Below, piece after piece: positions 34,517-43,017 of a stretch of 64,000 bases of DNA; position 1 is the first letter of the stretch; each line of letters starts with the position of its first letter. Origin of the DNA: Haloferax marinisediminis. Its GTDB lineage: Archaea; Halobacteriota; Halobacteria; Halobacteriales; Haloferacaceae. The notes under the pieces are model-generated. The model saw only the letters and a list, made by a program, of their open reading frames with translations. It made no database searches and was not told the origin of the DNA. Where the stretch lies: NCBI RefSeq assembly GCF_009674585.1, contig NZ_WKJP01000001.1:930001-994000 (forward strand). The letters are read 5' to 3'. The translations under genes and the position numbers were made by a program.

Positions 34517-35005
34517 GAGTTCATCCGGGCGTAGTCATGTTGCCACCAACTCGTCGTCGCGTATCAGCAGAATCTACCAACACTACGTCCAGATTGAATA
34601 GACGTGATTCATGATTTTCAGTATACATTTCCTATAGACAGGTAATGTCAACGTTCCCCGTCTGTTTGCCAGTTCAGCAAGTCTAGTGTTCTGATGAAAA
34701 CAAACTGGCATTTACTATACACACAGATTGAATTTATAATCTGATTATCTGGGCGTATAACTGGCCTTCTAGGTCCTGTCTAACGAAGCTCCAAGGACAC
34801 CTTGTGGGTGCGACCACAGCACTTCGACACTGGTGGTGCCCAGTGGGGACAAGGTGACCATTCTATGTAGCGCTGGACTTTCAGGACCCGCTGAAGACTG
34901 ACTTCGTTGGTTACGTACCGTCCAACTGTGGCGACGATGAGGGCCGTCGGCCACCCGTCAGACGTGCCCGTGGCGTTTATGTGAACCCACGAGGAACGGT
35001 TGAGC
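34517..35005. other. 489-nt AT-rich intergenic region with inverted repeats and a possible broken gene
   Basis: The stretch 34590-34770 is markedly richer in A and T than its surroundings. It contains TGCCAGTT (34667-34674) with AACTGGCA (34703-34710), CAGATT (34724-34729) with AATCTG (34738-34743), and CAGATTGAAT twice (near 34592 and 34724). Between 34774 and 34950 the minus strand reads in two frames like a damaged coding sequence (YIEWSPCPH, then TTSVEVLWSHPQG after a frameshift), possibly a transposase fragment. No intact gene is seen. Confidence 0.5.
34977..34982 (+). promoter_or_regulatory. TATA box of the PRC-barrel / nob1 unit
   Basis: TTTATG centred 27 nt before the ATG at 35006, the spacing of a leaderless haloarchaeal transcript. 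Confidence 0.6.
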
Positions 35006-35251
35006 ATGGCCGACATACTCGCCGAGAACCTCTCCGGAAAGGCCGTCATGGGGTCGGATGGGACGGAACTCGGAATGCTGTACAACATCACGATGAGCCT
35101 GAAGTCGGGTGAACTCCACGACTTGCTCGTCCAACCCAACGAGGAACTCGCACCCGGGCGTATCTCGTTCGACCGTGACGAACGTGGTCGCTTCCGAATT
35201 CCGGTCAACCGCGTCCAGGCCGTCAAAGACTACATCGTCGTCCAACGATAG
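35006..35251 (+). CDS. PRC-barrel domain protein
   Basis: An 81-residue single PRC-barrel domain (NLSGKAVMGSDGTELGMLY, GRFRIPVNRVQAVKDYIVV). PRC barrels are small beta domains in RNA-processing and photosynthetic proteins. In archaea this stand-alone form often precedes ribosome-related genes; here nob1 starts 7 nt after the stop, so a role in 16S rRNA maturation or in RNA binding is a fair inference. A TTG start 6 nt upstream is possible but ATG fits the TATA spacing. Confidence 0.88.
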   Translation: MADILAENLSGKAVMGSDGTELGMLYNITMSLKSGELHDLLVQPNEELAPGRISFDRDERGRFRIPVNRVQAVKDYIVVQR

Positions 35252-35258
35252 AGTTCTA

Positions 35259-35717
35259 ATGCGGATTCTCGACTCTTCTGCGTTCATCCACGAGTACCAC
35301 ACTGACGACGAGACGGCGTCGATTCCGCTCGTCAAAGAAGAACTCACTGGCGAGCACGCGTTCCGATTCGACGCGCAGGAAGGTGCCGGCATGTACGTCC
35401 ACATCCCCGGACAGGGCACCGTGGACAAAGTGCTTCGGGCCGCCAAAGAGACGGGCGACGCGGACGTCCTCTCGGAGACTGACGCCCGCCTCATCGCCGC
35501 CGCGTTCGAACTCGATGCGGTTCTCGTCACCGACGACTACGCGATGCAGAACGTCGCCGAACGACTCAACGTCACCGTCGAAGTCATCGCACAGGACGGC
35601 ATCGCAGAGCAGCGGAACTGGAAGTTCCAGTGTCAAGGCTGTGGCCGTGAGTTCGACGAGAACAAAGAGCGGTGTCCCATCTGCGGGATGGGTCTCTCGC
35701 GAAAGAACCCGGCGTAA
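35259..35717 (+). CDS. nob1: rRNA-processing endonuclease Nob1
   Basis: A 152-residue PIN-domain nuclease plus zinc ribbon. PIN acidic residues start with Asp5 (MRILDSSAFIHEY), then SETDARLIAAAFEL and VLVTDDYAMQN; the ribbon is CQGCGREF ... CPICGMG. Nob1 makes the final 3'-end cut of small-subunit rRNA. It is cotranscribed with the PRC-barrel gene and ends at a T-run (35732-35736) shared with the convergent CPBP gene. Confidence 0.95.
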   Translation: MRILDSSAFIHEYHTDDETASIPLVKEELTGEHAFRFDAQEGAGMYVHIPGQGTVDKVLRAAKETGDADVLSETDARLIAAAFELDAVLVTDDYAMQNVAERLNVTVEVIAQDGIAEQRNWKFQCQGCGREFDENKERCPICGMGLSRKNPA

Positions 35718-35734
35718 TCCAAGACGCTCGATTT

Positions 35735-36472
35735 TTAGAGCAATCCGGTCGACTGCGCGTAACTCGCGAGGAACTGGACCGCGTTGAACAAGCCGTGAGC
35801 GACGGCAGCGACGGCGAGGTTCCCGCTCTGTTCGTAGATAATCGCGAGGACGCTCCCGAGGACGAACACCATCCCGAGCGAGATGAACATCCCCTCACCC
35901 GAAAACGACCAGAGGTGAATCGAGGCGAACACCGCACTCGACAGGACGACGGCCGGCGCAGGCCCCCAGAGACGGCGGAGTTCACCGTAGGCGATACCGC
36001 GGAAGATGAGTTCTTCGGTCGGTCCGACGAGGAAGATGGTGACGACGGTGAGATACAGGAAGTACACCGGATTCTCGCGGCCCTGTTGTGCCAAGACGCT
36101 CTCACCGCTCTGGATGTCGAGGAGATTCATCAGTGCCGTCGCGCCGAGATAGACGACGAGAAGGGCGACGAGACCACCGCCAATCCACAGCATATCGCGT
36201 TTCGTGGGGGCCTCGAGACGGATGATGTCCCAGTCGTCTCGTGCCGCGAGGTACGCAAGCCCGACGACGCCGAACCCGATGAACTGGCCAGCGCTGGCGA
36301 TGGCGTCGACGAGTGGGTCCGATGGAGCGAGGAATCCTCTCCCGATTCCACTCGCAACGGCGCCGAACGTTGCACCGACGATGAGCGCGAGGGCGACGAC
36401 GATGATGATGCCCCCGTACGCCTGGAGATGGTCGGCGGGACTCGCCGACGAGCGGACGGAGTCGTGTGCCAT
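35735..36472 (-). CDS. CPBP-family intramembrane metalloprotease
   Basis: A 245-residue polytopic membrane protein with about seven helices and the three CPBP/Abi motifs: TEELIFRG (motif 1, EExxxR), FASIHL (motif 2) and HGLFNAVQF (motif 3). This family cleaves substrates within membranes (eukaryotic CAAX protease Rce1 is a member). Whether the haloarchaeal form processes prenylated proteins or other substrates is unknown. Its stop touches the nob1 terminator; it diverges from the DHH gene. Confidence 0.92.
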   Translation of the reverse strand: MAHDSVRSSASPADHLQAYGGIIIVVALALIVGATFGAVASGIGRGFLAPSDPLVDAIASAGQFIGFGVVGLAYLAARDDWDIIRLEAPTKRDMLWIGGGLVALLVVYLGATALMNLLDIQSGESVLAQQGRENPVYFLYLTVVTIFLVGPTEELIFRGIAYGELRRLWGPAPAVVLSSAVFASIHLWSFSGEGMFISLGMVFVLGSVLAIIYEQSGNLAVAAVAHGLFNAVQFLASYAQSTGLL

Positions 36473-36616
36473 TGCCCTCCACTTCGGAATCAGGCCGCAT
36501 AACGGATTCGGGTCGGTGTCGTCCTCTCCGACCCTGTCTGTTCACGTCCGAGAGACATTCTGCTCATTGTTATCGTACCACACACTGCTAACCTGTTAGA
36601 GGCCCTATACTATGCG

Positions 36617-37636
36617 ATGAGTACACCTCAGCAACTCCACGAGTTGCTTTCTGGGGGGAGCGAACTCAACATCGTCTGCCACAACAACCCCGACCCAGAC
36701 TGTCTCGCGAGTGCCCTCGCGTTGGGCCGTATCGCAGAGGCCGCCGGCGTCGAGGAGTCGCACATCCTCTACGATGGTGACATCTCGCACCAGCAGAACC
36801 GTGCGTTCGTGAATCTCCTCGGTATCGAACTCGAGCAGTTCGACCCGGCCACGGTTACGGACCGGCCGCCGGGGTCGTTGCTCGCATTCGTCGACCACTC
36901 GGTTCCCGGGGCGAACAACAAGGTTCCGAAGGGGACGCCGATAGACATCGTCATCGACCACCACCCTTCGAACGGCGTCGATGCCCGGTTCGTCGACCAC
37001 CGCGACCACGTCGGCGCTGCTGCGACCATCCTCACCGAGTACATCCAAGACCTCGATATCGAACTCGACGAAGCGCTTGCGACGGCACTCTTGTTTGCGA
37101 TTCGTCGTGAGACACTCAACTTCCTCCGGGGTGTGACCAGCGACGAGTACGAAGCGGCAGCGTACCTCCAGAAGTCGGTCGACAACGAGTTACTCCACCA
37201 ACTGTCAGCACCATCGTTCACAGGGGAGACACTCGACGCGATTGCGACCGCGATTGGCAATCGGCGAGTGAAACAGTCTGTACTCATCTCTCACGTCGGC
37301 CGGACGACCGAACGGGACTCACTTCCACAGGCCGCGGACTACCTCGCGACCTTAGAGGGTGTCGAGACGGCCATCATCTTCGGAATCATCCACGACGCCA
37401 TCCACCTCAGTGCCCGGTCACCAGACCCTCGCATTCACGCGGGGAACGTCCTCAGAAAGGCGTTCGGAGATGTCGGGAGCGCCGGAGGGCATCACGACGT
37501 TGCAGGTGGTGAAATCCCACTTGGTATCTTCGCCGACTACAAGAGTGACGACGAGCAGTTGCTCAGAATCCTCGAAGAAGTCATCACTACCCGTCTCTAC
37601 GCCGAACTCAACATAAACAACGACTCGAAGAAGTGA
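36617..37636 (+). CDS. DHH-family phosphoesterase (NrnA-like)
   Basis: A 339-residue DHH/DHHA1 protein. Metal motifs: NPDPDCLASALA, VDHSVPG, IDHHPSNG; the DHHA1 substrate-binding motif GSAGGHHDVAGGEIPL is near the C-terminus. NrnA-type enzymes degrade short oligoribonucleotides and 3'-phosphoadenosine 5'-phosphate; the archaeal substrate may include cyclic dinucleotide products. A small palindrome (CTAAC-CT-GTTAG, 36588-36599) lies 18 nt before the start. Confidence 0.9.
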   Translation: MSTPQQLHELLSGGSELNIVCHNNPDPDCLASALALGRIAEAAGVEESHILYDGDISHQQNRAFVNLLGIELEQFDPATVTDRPPGSLLAFVDHSVPGANNKVPKGTPIDIVIDHHPSNGVDARFVDHRDHVGAAATILTEYIQDLDIELDEALATALLFAIRRETLNFLRGVTSDEYEAAAYLQKSVDNELLHQLSAPSFTGETLDAIATAIGNRRVKQSVLISHVGRTTERDSLPQAADYLATLEGVETAIIFGIIHDAIHLSARSPDPRIHAGNVLRKAFGDVGSAGGHHDVAGGEIPLGIFADYKSDDEQLLRILEEVITTRLYAELNINNDSKK

Positions 37637-37759
37637 AAACACCCGTCCGAACTCCCGACAGTACCACACGCGAAACAGTCTCGTGAGAGTGAATTTCGAC
37701 TAAAAACGAATGTTCGTGCCCCTAATTTATTCTCTTACATCTTGTATATTTGTCGTTAT

Positions 37760-39100
37760 ATGCGCCTCGTTCACGTTCTCATCCCGATTGGAAGACTGGA
37801 AGACGTTCTCGACGAGTTGGACGACGAAGGAATCGACTACGCGGTGAGCGAAGAGATTGGCAGAGGCGAGTACGAAGCACAGGTTTCGTTTCCGCTTCCG
37901 ACCAGCGCAGTCGAACCGGTGTTGAACCGACTGCGAAGCGTCGGACTCGAAGAAGACGGCTACACCATCGTCGTCTCCGCCGAAACAGTCGTCTCGAAGC
38001 GATTCAATGAGACCAAATCCAAGTACACTGACCTGACGCTCTCGCGTGCAGAACTCGTCTCGCGGGCTGAAGATATGGCACCGCCGCTCTCGACGTTCGT
38101 CATCATGACCATCGTCAGTGCGGTCGTCGCGACGACGGGCTTGCTCTCGAACTCGGCGGCGGTCATCATTGGGGCGATGATTATCGCACCGGTGATGGGG
38201 CCCGCAATCTCGGCCTCCGTCGGGAGCGTGCTGTACGAACCGAAACTGTTCCGCCGAGGGGTTGGGTTGCAGGTGTTCGGCGTGTTACTCGCCATCGCGA
38301 GTGGCCTCGTCTTCTCACTTCTCGTCAAAGAGACCCTGTTGGTTCCCCCCGGATTCAACCCGATAGAGGTCCCGCAGGTCCAAGAACGTCTGACACCGAA
38401 CATCCTCTCGTTGGTCCTCGCGGTGGGCGCCGGCGTCGCCGCCGTGTTCAGTCTCACTCGCGGGGTCTCGTCTGTGCTCGTCGGCGCGATGATTGCCGTC
38501 GCGCTGGTTCCGCCCGCTGCCACCGTCGGCATCGGCATCGCGTGGAACGCGCCGCTCGCGATTTTGGAGGCGGGCACGCTCTTGCTCGTGAACATCCTCG
38601 CGGTGAACCTCGTCGCGCTCAGTCTCCTGTGGTTGAGTGGGTACCGCCCCGTCTCCGAAGACCGAGAGGGATACGCTCGTAAACGGACGATTCAACTGCT
38701 CGGAATCATCACGTTCGCACTCCTCGTCTTAGGAATCGTCCTCGTAGGTGTCACGCTCCTCTCGGTGGCCGATGCCCAGTTCAAGGAGAATCTAAACGAC
38801 GAAATCGCCGGCGTTCTCACCCAAAACGAGTACCGGAACGTCCGACTCGTCGAGGTGCACATCGACGTCTCACCCGTTCAGGGAATCCTGTTCAGTGAAG
38901 AACCCGAAGTGACGATTCTGGTCGACTCGCCCGGTGGCATCCCACCCAGTGGGTTGGCCGAAGAGATTCGGACCACGATCAAAGAAGAACAGGGGTACGA
39001 CGTCATCGTCGTCATCGAGGCAGTCGATGTGTCACTCCCTGCTGACGACGAGGCGACGATGACAGAGCGGGTTGCCGCACCGCTCCTGCCGGCAGCCTAA
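37760..39100 (+). CDS. DUF389 / TIGR00341 membrane protein
   Basis: A 446-residue protein. Residues 1-80 are a soluble ACT-like domain (MRLVHVLIPIGRLEDVLDEL); then about seven membrane helices carry the DUF389 signatures NSAAVIIGAMIIAPVMGPA and GAMIAVALVPPAATVGIG; the C-terminal 90 residues are soluble. The biochemical role is unproven; inner-membrane transport has been proposed for the family. ATG at 37760 is chosen over a TTG 18 nt upstream because the family starts MRLV. The stop abuts the pgi stop (39100/39101). Confidence 0.88.
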   Translation: MRLVHVLIPIGRLEDVLDELDDEGIDYAVSEEIGRGEYEAQVSFPLPTSAVEPVLNRLRSVGLEEDGYTIVVSAETVVSKRFNETKSKYTDLTLSRAELVSRAEDMAPPLSTFVIMTIVSAVVATTGLLSNSAAVIIGAMIIAPVMGPAISASVGSVLYEPKLFRRGVGLQVFGVLLAIASGLVFSLLVKETLLVPPGFNPIEVPQVQERLTPNILSLVLAVGAGVAAVFSLTRGVSSVLVGAMIAVALVPPAATVGIGIAWNAPLAILEAGTLLLVNILAVNLVALSLLWLSGYRPVSEDREGYARKRTIQLLGIITFALLVLGIVLVGVTLLSVADAQFKENLNDEIAGVLTQNEYRNVRLVEVHIDVSPVQGILFSEEPEVTILVDSPGGIPPSGLAEEIRTTIKEEQGYDVIVVIEAVDVSLPADDEATMTERVAAPLLPAA

Positions 39101-40393
39101 CTACTCGACGACGAGTCGCTCTTTCTCCGCAACTGCGTCTGCTTCCTCGAAGTCGCCGCCACCAAGGAGGCCGCGCGCAGCGCGTTTGCCCCACTCGACG
39201 GCCGGTTGGACGAAGGTGTCGACGCTGGCGAGTTCGCCGTAGAGGACACACGCTGCTTCCATCGCGTAGAGGAGTTCGCCGAGCCCGTACTCGTCGACGC
39301 GTTCGATTTCGATGCGGACGTTCGGGCGTCCGGCGGCGACGAGACTCGCTTCTGTGGCCTCGAACTCGGCGTCGAGGAGTTCGCCGAGCGACGACCCGCC
39401 GAGGTAGGCGAGGCCGTCGAGGTCGGTTTCGGGGATGTCAACGTCGTCGCGTTCGGTGGCGCGGACGAGTGTGACGAGTTTGTCGCGCGGGCCAGCGCGG
39501 TACAGTTGGAGTTGGGAGTGCTGGTCGGTGGCGCCGAGGGCGCGCAGTGGCGTCTGGCCGAGACCGTCTTTGCCGAGTGATTCGGCCCACAACTGCGCGA
39601 ACCACTCGGAGAACGTTTCGAGCGACTCGGCGTAGGGCATCATCGCGTTCTGGAGCATGCCGCGCTCGGCGAGGGCGAACGAGACGGCACCGTAGGCGTA
39701 CGCGGGCGAGTCGAACAGCGAGTCAGAGAGACGCGCTTCCTGTGCGGCCGCACCCTCCAGAATCGCGTCGATGTCGTGGCCACAGAGTGCCGCGGCGGCG
39801 AGACCGACCGTCGAGAGCACCGAGAACCGACCGGGAACGCCGTCCGGAACGGGGAGGAGCGGCAGGTCGTGTTTGTCAGCGAGGTCACGCAGATTGCCTT
39901 CCTCGCCGGTCGTGACGAAGGTCTGTTCCGCCCAGTCGACGCCGGCGTCGTCCATCGCCTCGCGGACGACGAGGAAGTTCGCCAGCGTCTCGGCAGTCGT
40001 TCCGGAGCGAGAGACGACGTTGACGACGGTCTGCGAGAGGTCCAGCGAGTCGAGGAGGCGTTCGACCGCTTCGGGGTCGACGTTGTCGAGGTAGTACGCG
40101 TCCACGTCGCTTTCGAGGGCGTCGGTCAGCGTGGCCGCGCCGAGGGCACTGCCGCCGATGCCGACGGTGATGACCGCGTCGGGGTCGTCGAACCGACTCA
40201 CCGCATCGCGAATCTCGTCGGGGTCGGTACTGCTCGGAAGGTTCAGCGCTTCGTAGCCGTGTTCGTTGGCCTCGCGTCCCTGTTCGATGCGTTCGTGGGC
40301 GGCTGCAACCCGCCCGTCCAGTCGTTCGAGTGTCTCGCGTGAGACACCGTGGGCCGGTGCCGTATCGAGGACGTTTCCGAGGTCTACCTGCAT
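39101..40393 (-). CDS. pgi: Glucose-6-phosphate isomerase
   Basis: A 430-residue PGI of the bacterial-like superfamily, interconverting glucose 6-phosphate and fructose 6-phosphate. Motifs: VGIGGSALGA, VVSRSGTTAETLANF, GVPGRFSVLSTVG and, near the C-terminus, QPAVEWGKRAA. The ATG at 40393 (MQVDLGNVL) is chosen; the frame is open upstream to 40450 but without similarity. It shares a short divergent promoter region with the gene at 40467. Confidence 0.95.
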   Translation of the reverse strand: MQVDLGNVLDTAPAHGVSRETLERLDGRVAAAHERIEQGREANEHGYEALNLPSSTDPDEIRDAVSRFDDPDAVITVGIGGSALGAATLTDALESDVDAYYLDNVDPEAVERLLDSLDLSQTVVNVVSRSGTTAETLANFLVVREAMDDAGVDWAEQTFVTTGEEGNLRDLADKHDLPLLPVPDGVPGRFSVLSTVGLAAAALCGHDIDAILEGAAAQEARLSDSLFDSPAYAYGAVSFALAERGMLQNAMMPYAESLETFSEWFAQLWAESLGKDGLGQTPLRALGATDQHSQLQLYRAGPRDKLVTLVRATERDDVDIPETDLDGLAYLGGSSLGELLDAEFEATEASLVAAGRPNVRIEIERVDEYGLGELLYAMEAACVLYGELASVDTFVQPAVEWGKRAARGLLGGGDFEEADAVAEKERLVVE

Positions 40394-40435
40394 GGTAACT
40401 CGCGCGTCCGCCGGCGTGAAAACGACACCGGTCGG

Positions 40436-40441
40436 TTTAAT
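40436..40441 (+). promoter_or_regulatory. TATA box of the gene at 40467
   Basis: TTTAAT centred 29 nt before the ATG at 40467. The complementary strand (GATTAAACC) may serve pgi with a leader of about 20 nt, making this a compact bidirectional promoter. Confidence 0.5.
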
Positions 40442-40466
40442 CGCGGCCACTCCTAATCGACGGCTA

Positions 40467-41000
40467 ATGGCAGACGACTACGGCGGCGTCTTCGGGGCGT
40501 TCCCGTACGCGTTCCGGCACAGCGAGTCGTGGCTGTTCAAACTCTACGTCCTCGTCGGTGCCCTCGCGTCCGGTATCGTCTCGTTGTTCGTCATCTTCGG
40601 ACTCGTGGTCCTCATCGGCGCGACCGCGGCCGTTCCCGGCGGGTCGCTCACCCTCTCGCGGTCGTTCTACGTCCTCGTGGGGCTGTTCATCGTCGCACCG
40701 CTCGTCGCACCCATCCTGTTCGTCGCACGACGACATCGGCGAACCGGGTCGGACCGCCGATACGACCTGAGTCTCGCGCTGATGGGATTCTTGTTCATGC
40801 TCTCGGTGTACGTCGGCCTCGTCATCTCGGTGCCGGCGAACCTGCAGACGCCGGCCGAACCGTTCACGCTCGGTCCCGTCACCGTCTCGGCGCTCGTCCC
40901 CGTCGTGCAACTCCTCTACGACCTCCCGCCGCTGTACGGTCTCGTCCCGCCGGTGGTGTGTGCGGCGGCGATTTACGGCGTGCACCGACTCCTTCGGTAA
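40467..41000 (+). CDS. Four- to five-helix membrane protein of unknown function
   Basis: A 177-residue protein beginning MADDYGGVFGAFPYAFRHSE. Hydrophobic segments lie at about residues 25-52, 64-86, 100-120, 128-148 and 158-174. No catalytic or transport motif is recognisable. The opening FGAFPYAFRHSESWLFKLY is reminiscent of haloarchaeal membrane families without assigned role. It diverges from pgi and is followed after 161 nt by the DUF5812-like gene. Confidence 0.75.
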   Translation: MADDYGGVFGAFPYAFRHSESWLFKLYVLVGALASGIVSLFVIFGLVVLIGATAAVPGGSLTLSRSFYVLVGLFIVAPLVAPILFVARRHRRTGSDRRYDLSLALMGFLFMLSVYVGLVISVPANLQTPAEPFTLGPVTVSALVPVVQLLYDLPPLYGLVPPVVCAAAIYGVHRLLR

Positions 41001-41161
41001 TCTCGAACGGCCGCACCGACACGAAGTGTTGTGGCCCCGTCACCGTATTTGAACCCTCGCGTTGGTCTCCACGAAGGCAGCGACGGAGCTATGCGAACCA
41101 TCGCCACCCGACGTCGAACGCGCCCGAAACGGGGAAAAGGCGCGACGGCATACACCGGGTG

Positions 41162-41635
41162 ATGACCGAGTCCGAACGAACGGGAACGTTCCTCGTGACG
41201 GCCGCCGACGAACAGTCGGCAGTCCTTCGAGACGTCGAATCCGGGCAGGTACACACGCTCTCTTCGAACCCCGGCGTCTCCGAAGAAGAGGCCGTCCGTG
41301 GCACTGTCGCTCCCGACCCGCCGATGAACGTCTCGTGGCAACTCGTCGAAGTCGAGTCACGCTGGACCGTCTCGATAGAACGCTCGTCTGAGTCGCCGAC
41401 GACGAACTCCCGAACCATCGCCAGCGAGAATCCCGAGGGACAACTCGTCACACAAGAGCGAGCAGGAATCGGCGAGATTCACATCCTGTCGGTGCCCGAA
41501 GACCTGACGGAACAGGCTGTCGAAGACATCCTCGACGACCGCGAAGGACTACTCTCGCGGGCGGCACGACTCGAAGTCAACCGCGTCGAGATTCGGTCCG
41601 GACCGGGCGTCGTCGCGGTTCGATACATGCCCTAA
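41162..41635 (+). CDS. Uncharacterised haloarchaeal protein (DUF5812-like)
   Basis: A 157-residue soluble acidic protein (GTFLVTAADEQSAVLRDVES, HTLSSNPGVSEEEAV, GEIHILSVPEDLTEQAVEDI). I recall this pattern as the haloarchaeal family DUF5812; unchecked. ATG 41162 is chosen because the open frame upstream to 40529 only shadows the membrane-protein gene. Two beta-rich halves are suggested by alternating hydrophobic residues. No active-site pattern is evident. It converges on 41654-42022. Confidence 0.78.
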   Translation: MTESERTGTFLVTAADEQSAVLRDVESGQVHTLSSNPGVSEEEAVRGTVAPDPPMNVSWQLVEVESRWTVSIERSSESPTTNSRTIASENPEGQLVTQERAGIGEIHILSVPEDLTEQAVEDILDDREGLLSRAARLEVNRVEIRSGPGVVAVRYMP

Positions 41636-41653
41636 TACAGGGTTCGTACCCGA

Positions 41654-42022
41654 CTACGACTGTTTTCCCGTCGTCGAGGCGGGGCCATCCGCACTCTGAA
41701 CACACCAGCCGCCGTGGACGCTCCCTTCTCGCTCCACGAACTCGATGTCCGTCTCGGCCGAGAGAGTCGTCGCATCCGCCGGTTCGACTGTTTCGACGCG
41801 GAGCGTCAGCGTGAGTGAGTCACCGCAACAGCCGACGTCGAGGAACTCGTCCCACTCGTCGTCGAGGGCGACCTCGTCGTGGACTCGCCGGATGTAGTTC
41901 ACGAACCGGTCGGCCATCAACTGGTCGCGGCCCCACGCGCTCAGTTCGTCCGGGAAGGAGACGACGACGTTCGTTGCCACCGAGTCGGTCGCTGGTTCGG
42001 CTGGTGTCGATTCACTCGTCAT
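41654..42022 (-). CDS. Uncharacterised protein with vicinal cysteines
   Basis: A 122-residue soluble protein. The middle contains DEFLDVGCCGDSLTL with two adjacent cysteines, and a third Cys lies in GGWCVQ near the C-terminus. Cys is rare in haloarchaeal proteins, so the trio may bind a metal or be redox-active. The family is not recognised with certainty. It diverges from secF with a gap of 131 nt. Confidence 0.72.
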   Translation of the reverse strand: MTSESTPAEPATDSVATNVVVSFPDELSAWGRDQLMADRFVNYIRRVHDEVALDDEWDEFLDVGCCGDSLTLTLRVETVEPADATTLSAETDIEFVEREGSVHGGWCVQSADGPASTTGKQS

Positions 42023-42153
42023 ACGTCACGATTGTCGGTCGACGCGTATGGGTTTATCGCGGGTTCGTCGCCACCGCGTCAAACCGTGCCCCTCGATACC
42101 GTAACCTACCACACATAAGAAGCCTTATTCCGAATCGCTCGGGACCGAAACCC

Positions 42154-43017
42154 ATGGTCGAGTTTACGGTACCGGAGGTAGACTACACCCGGTACACGAA
42201 TCGCCAACTCGCGGCCGTCCCCCTCGCGGTTCTCGCGGTGGCCTTGTTGGTCATCGGAGGGTGGTACGTCGCGACTGGTGCACCGGTAGACCCGGGCGTC
42301 GATTTCACCGGTGGCACCGAACTCCGTATCGCAACGGATGCCCCGCAAAGCGAAGTCAGCGCGGCCTTCGATACCTCTCCTGAGTCGATTCGCGCCGTCG
42401 CCGCAGACGGGACGTACGTGTTGACGTTCCAGTCCGGTAGCGCGACGACGACGGAACTCGAACAACAAGCCGAGGCCGCGGGCTACGAAGTCCGCTCTAT
42501 CGACGCCGTGTCCGCGAACTTCGGCGCCGACACGCAACTGCTCGCCCTCGGTGGCGTCGCCGTCGCATTCGTCGGCATGAGTGTCCTCGTGTTCGCGATG
42601 TTCCGGACGTTCGTCCCCTCCATCGCCGTCGTCATCTCGGCGTTCTCCGACATCGTCATCCCGGTGGCGCTGATGAACATCCTCGGCATCGAACTGTCGC
42701 TCGGAACCGTCGCAGCACTGCTGATGCTCATCGGGTACTCCGTCGACTCGGACATCCTCCTGAACAACCACGTCCTCCGGCGCTCCGGTGACTTCTACGA
42801 GTCGACCTACCGCGCCATGCGCACTGGTGTGACCATGACGCTCACGTCCATCGCGGCGATGATCGTCATGACCATCACGGCGACGCTGTTCGGCATTCAA
42901 CTGCTCGCAGCGATTGGGACCGTCCTCGTGTTCGGTCTCACCGCCGACCTGATGAACACCTACCTGCTCAACGTGTCGCTCCTTCGCTGGTGGAAGTACG
43001 AGGGGGTGGCCCGATGA
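42154..43017 (+). CDS. secF: Protein-export membrane protein SecF
   Basis: A 287-residue SecF with six membrane helices, a short external domain and the signatures VDFTGGTELRI, FRTFVPSIAVVISAFSDIV and LLMLIGYSVDSDILLNNHVL. With SecD it aids Sec-dependent export using the ion gradient. Archaeal SecFD lack SecA. ATG 42154 lies about 27 nt after a TTATT element (42125-42129), so the operon is probably leaderless. It overlaps secD by 4 nt (ATGA at 43014). Confidence 0.95.
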   Translation: MVEFTVPEVDYTRYTNRQLAAVPLAVLAVALLVIGGWYVATGAPVDPGVDFTGGTELRIATDAPQSEVSAAFDTSPESIRAVAADGTYVLTFQSGSATTTELEQQAEAAGYEVRSIDAVSANFGADTQLLALGGVAVAFVGMSVLVFAMFRTFVPSIAVVISAFSDIVIPVALMNILGIELSLGTVAALLMLIGYSVDSDILLNNHVLRRSGDFYESTYRAMRTGVTMTLTSIAAMIVMTITATLFGIQLLAAIGTVLVFGLTADLMNTYLLNVSLLRWWKYEGVAR

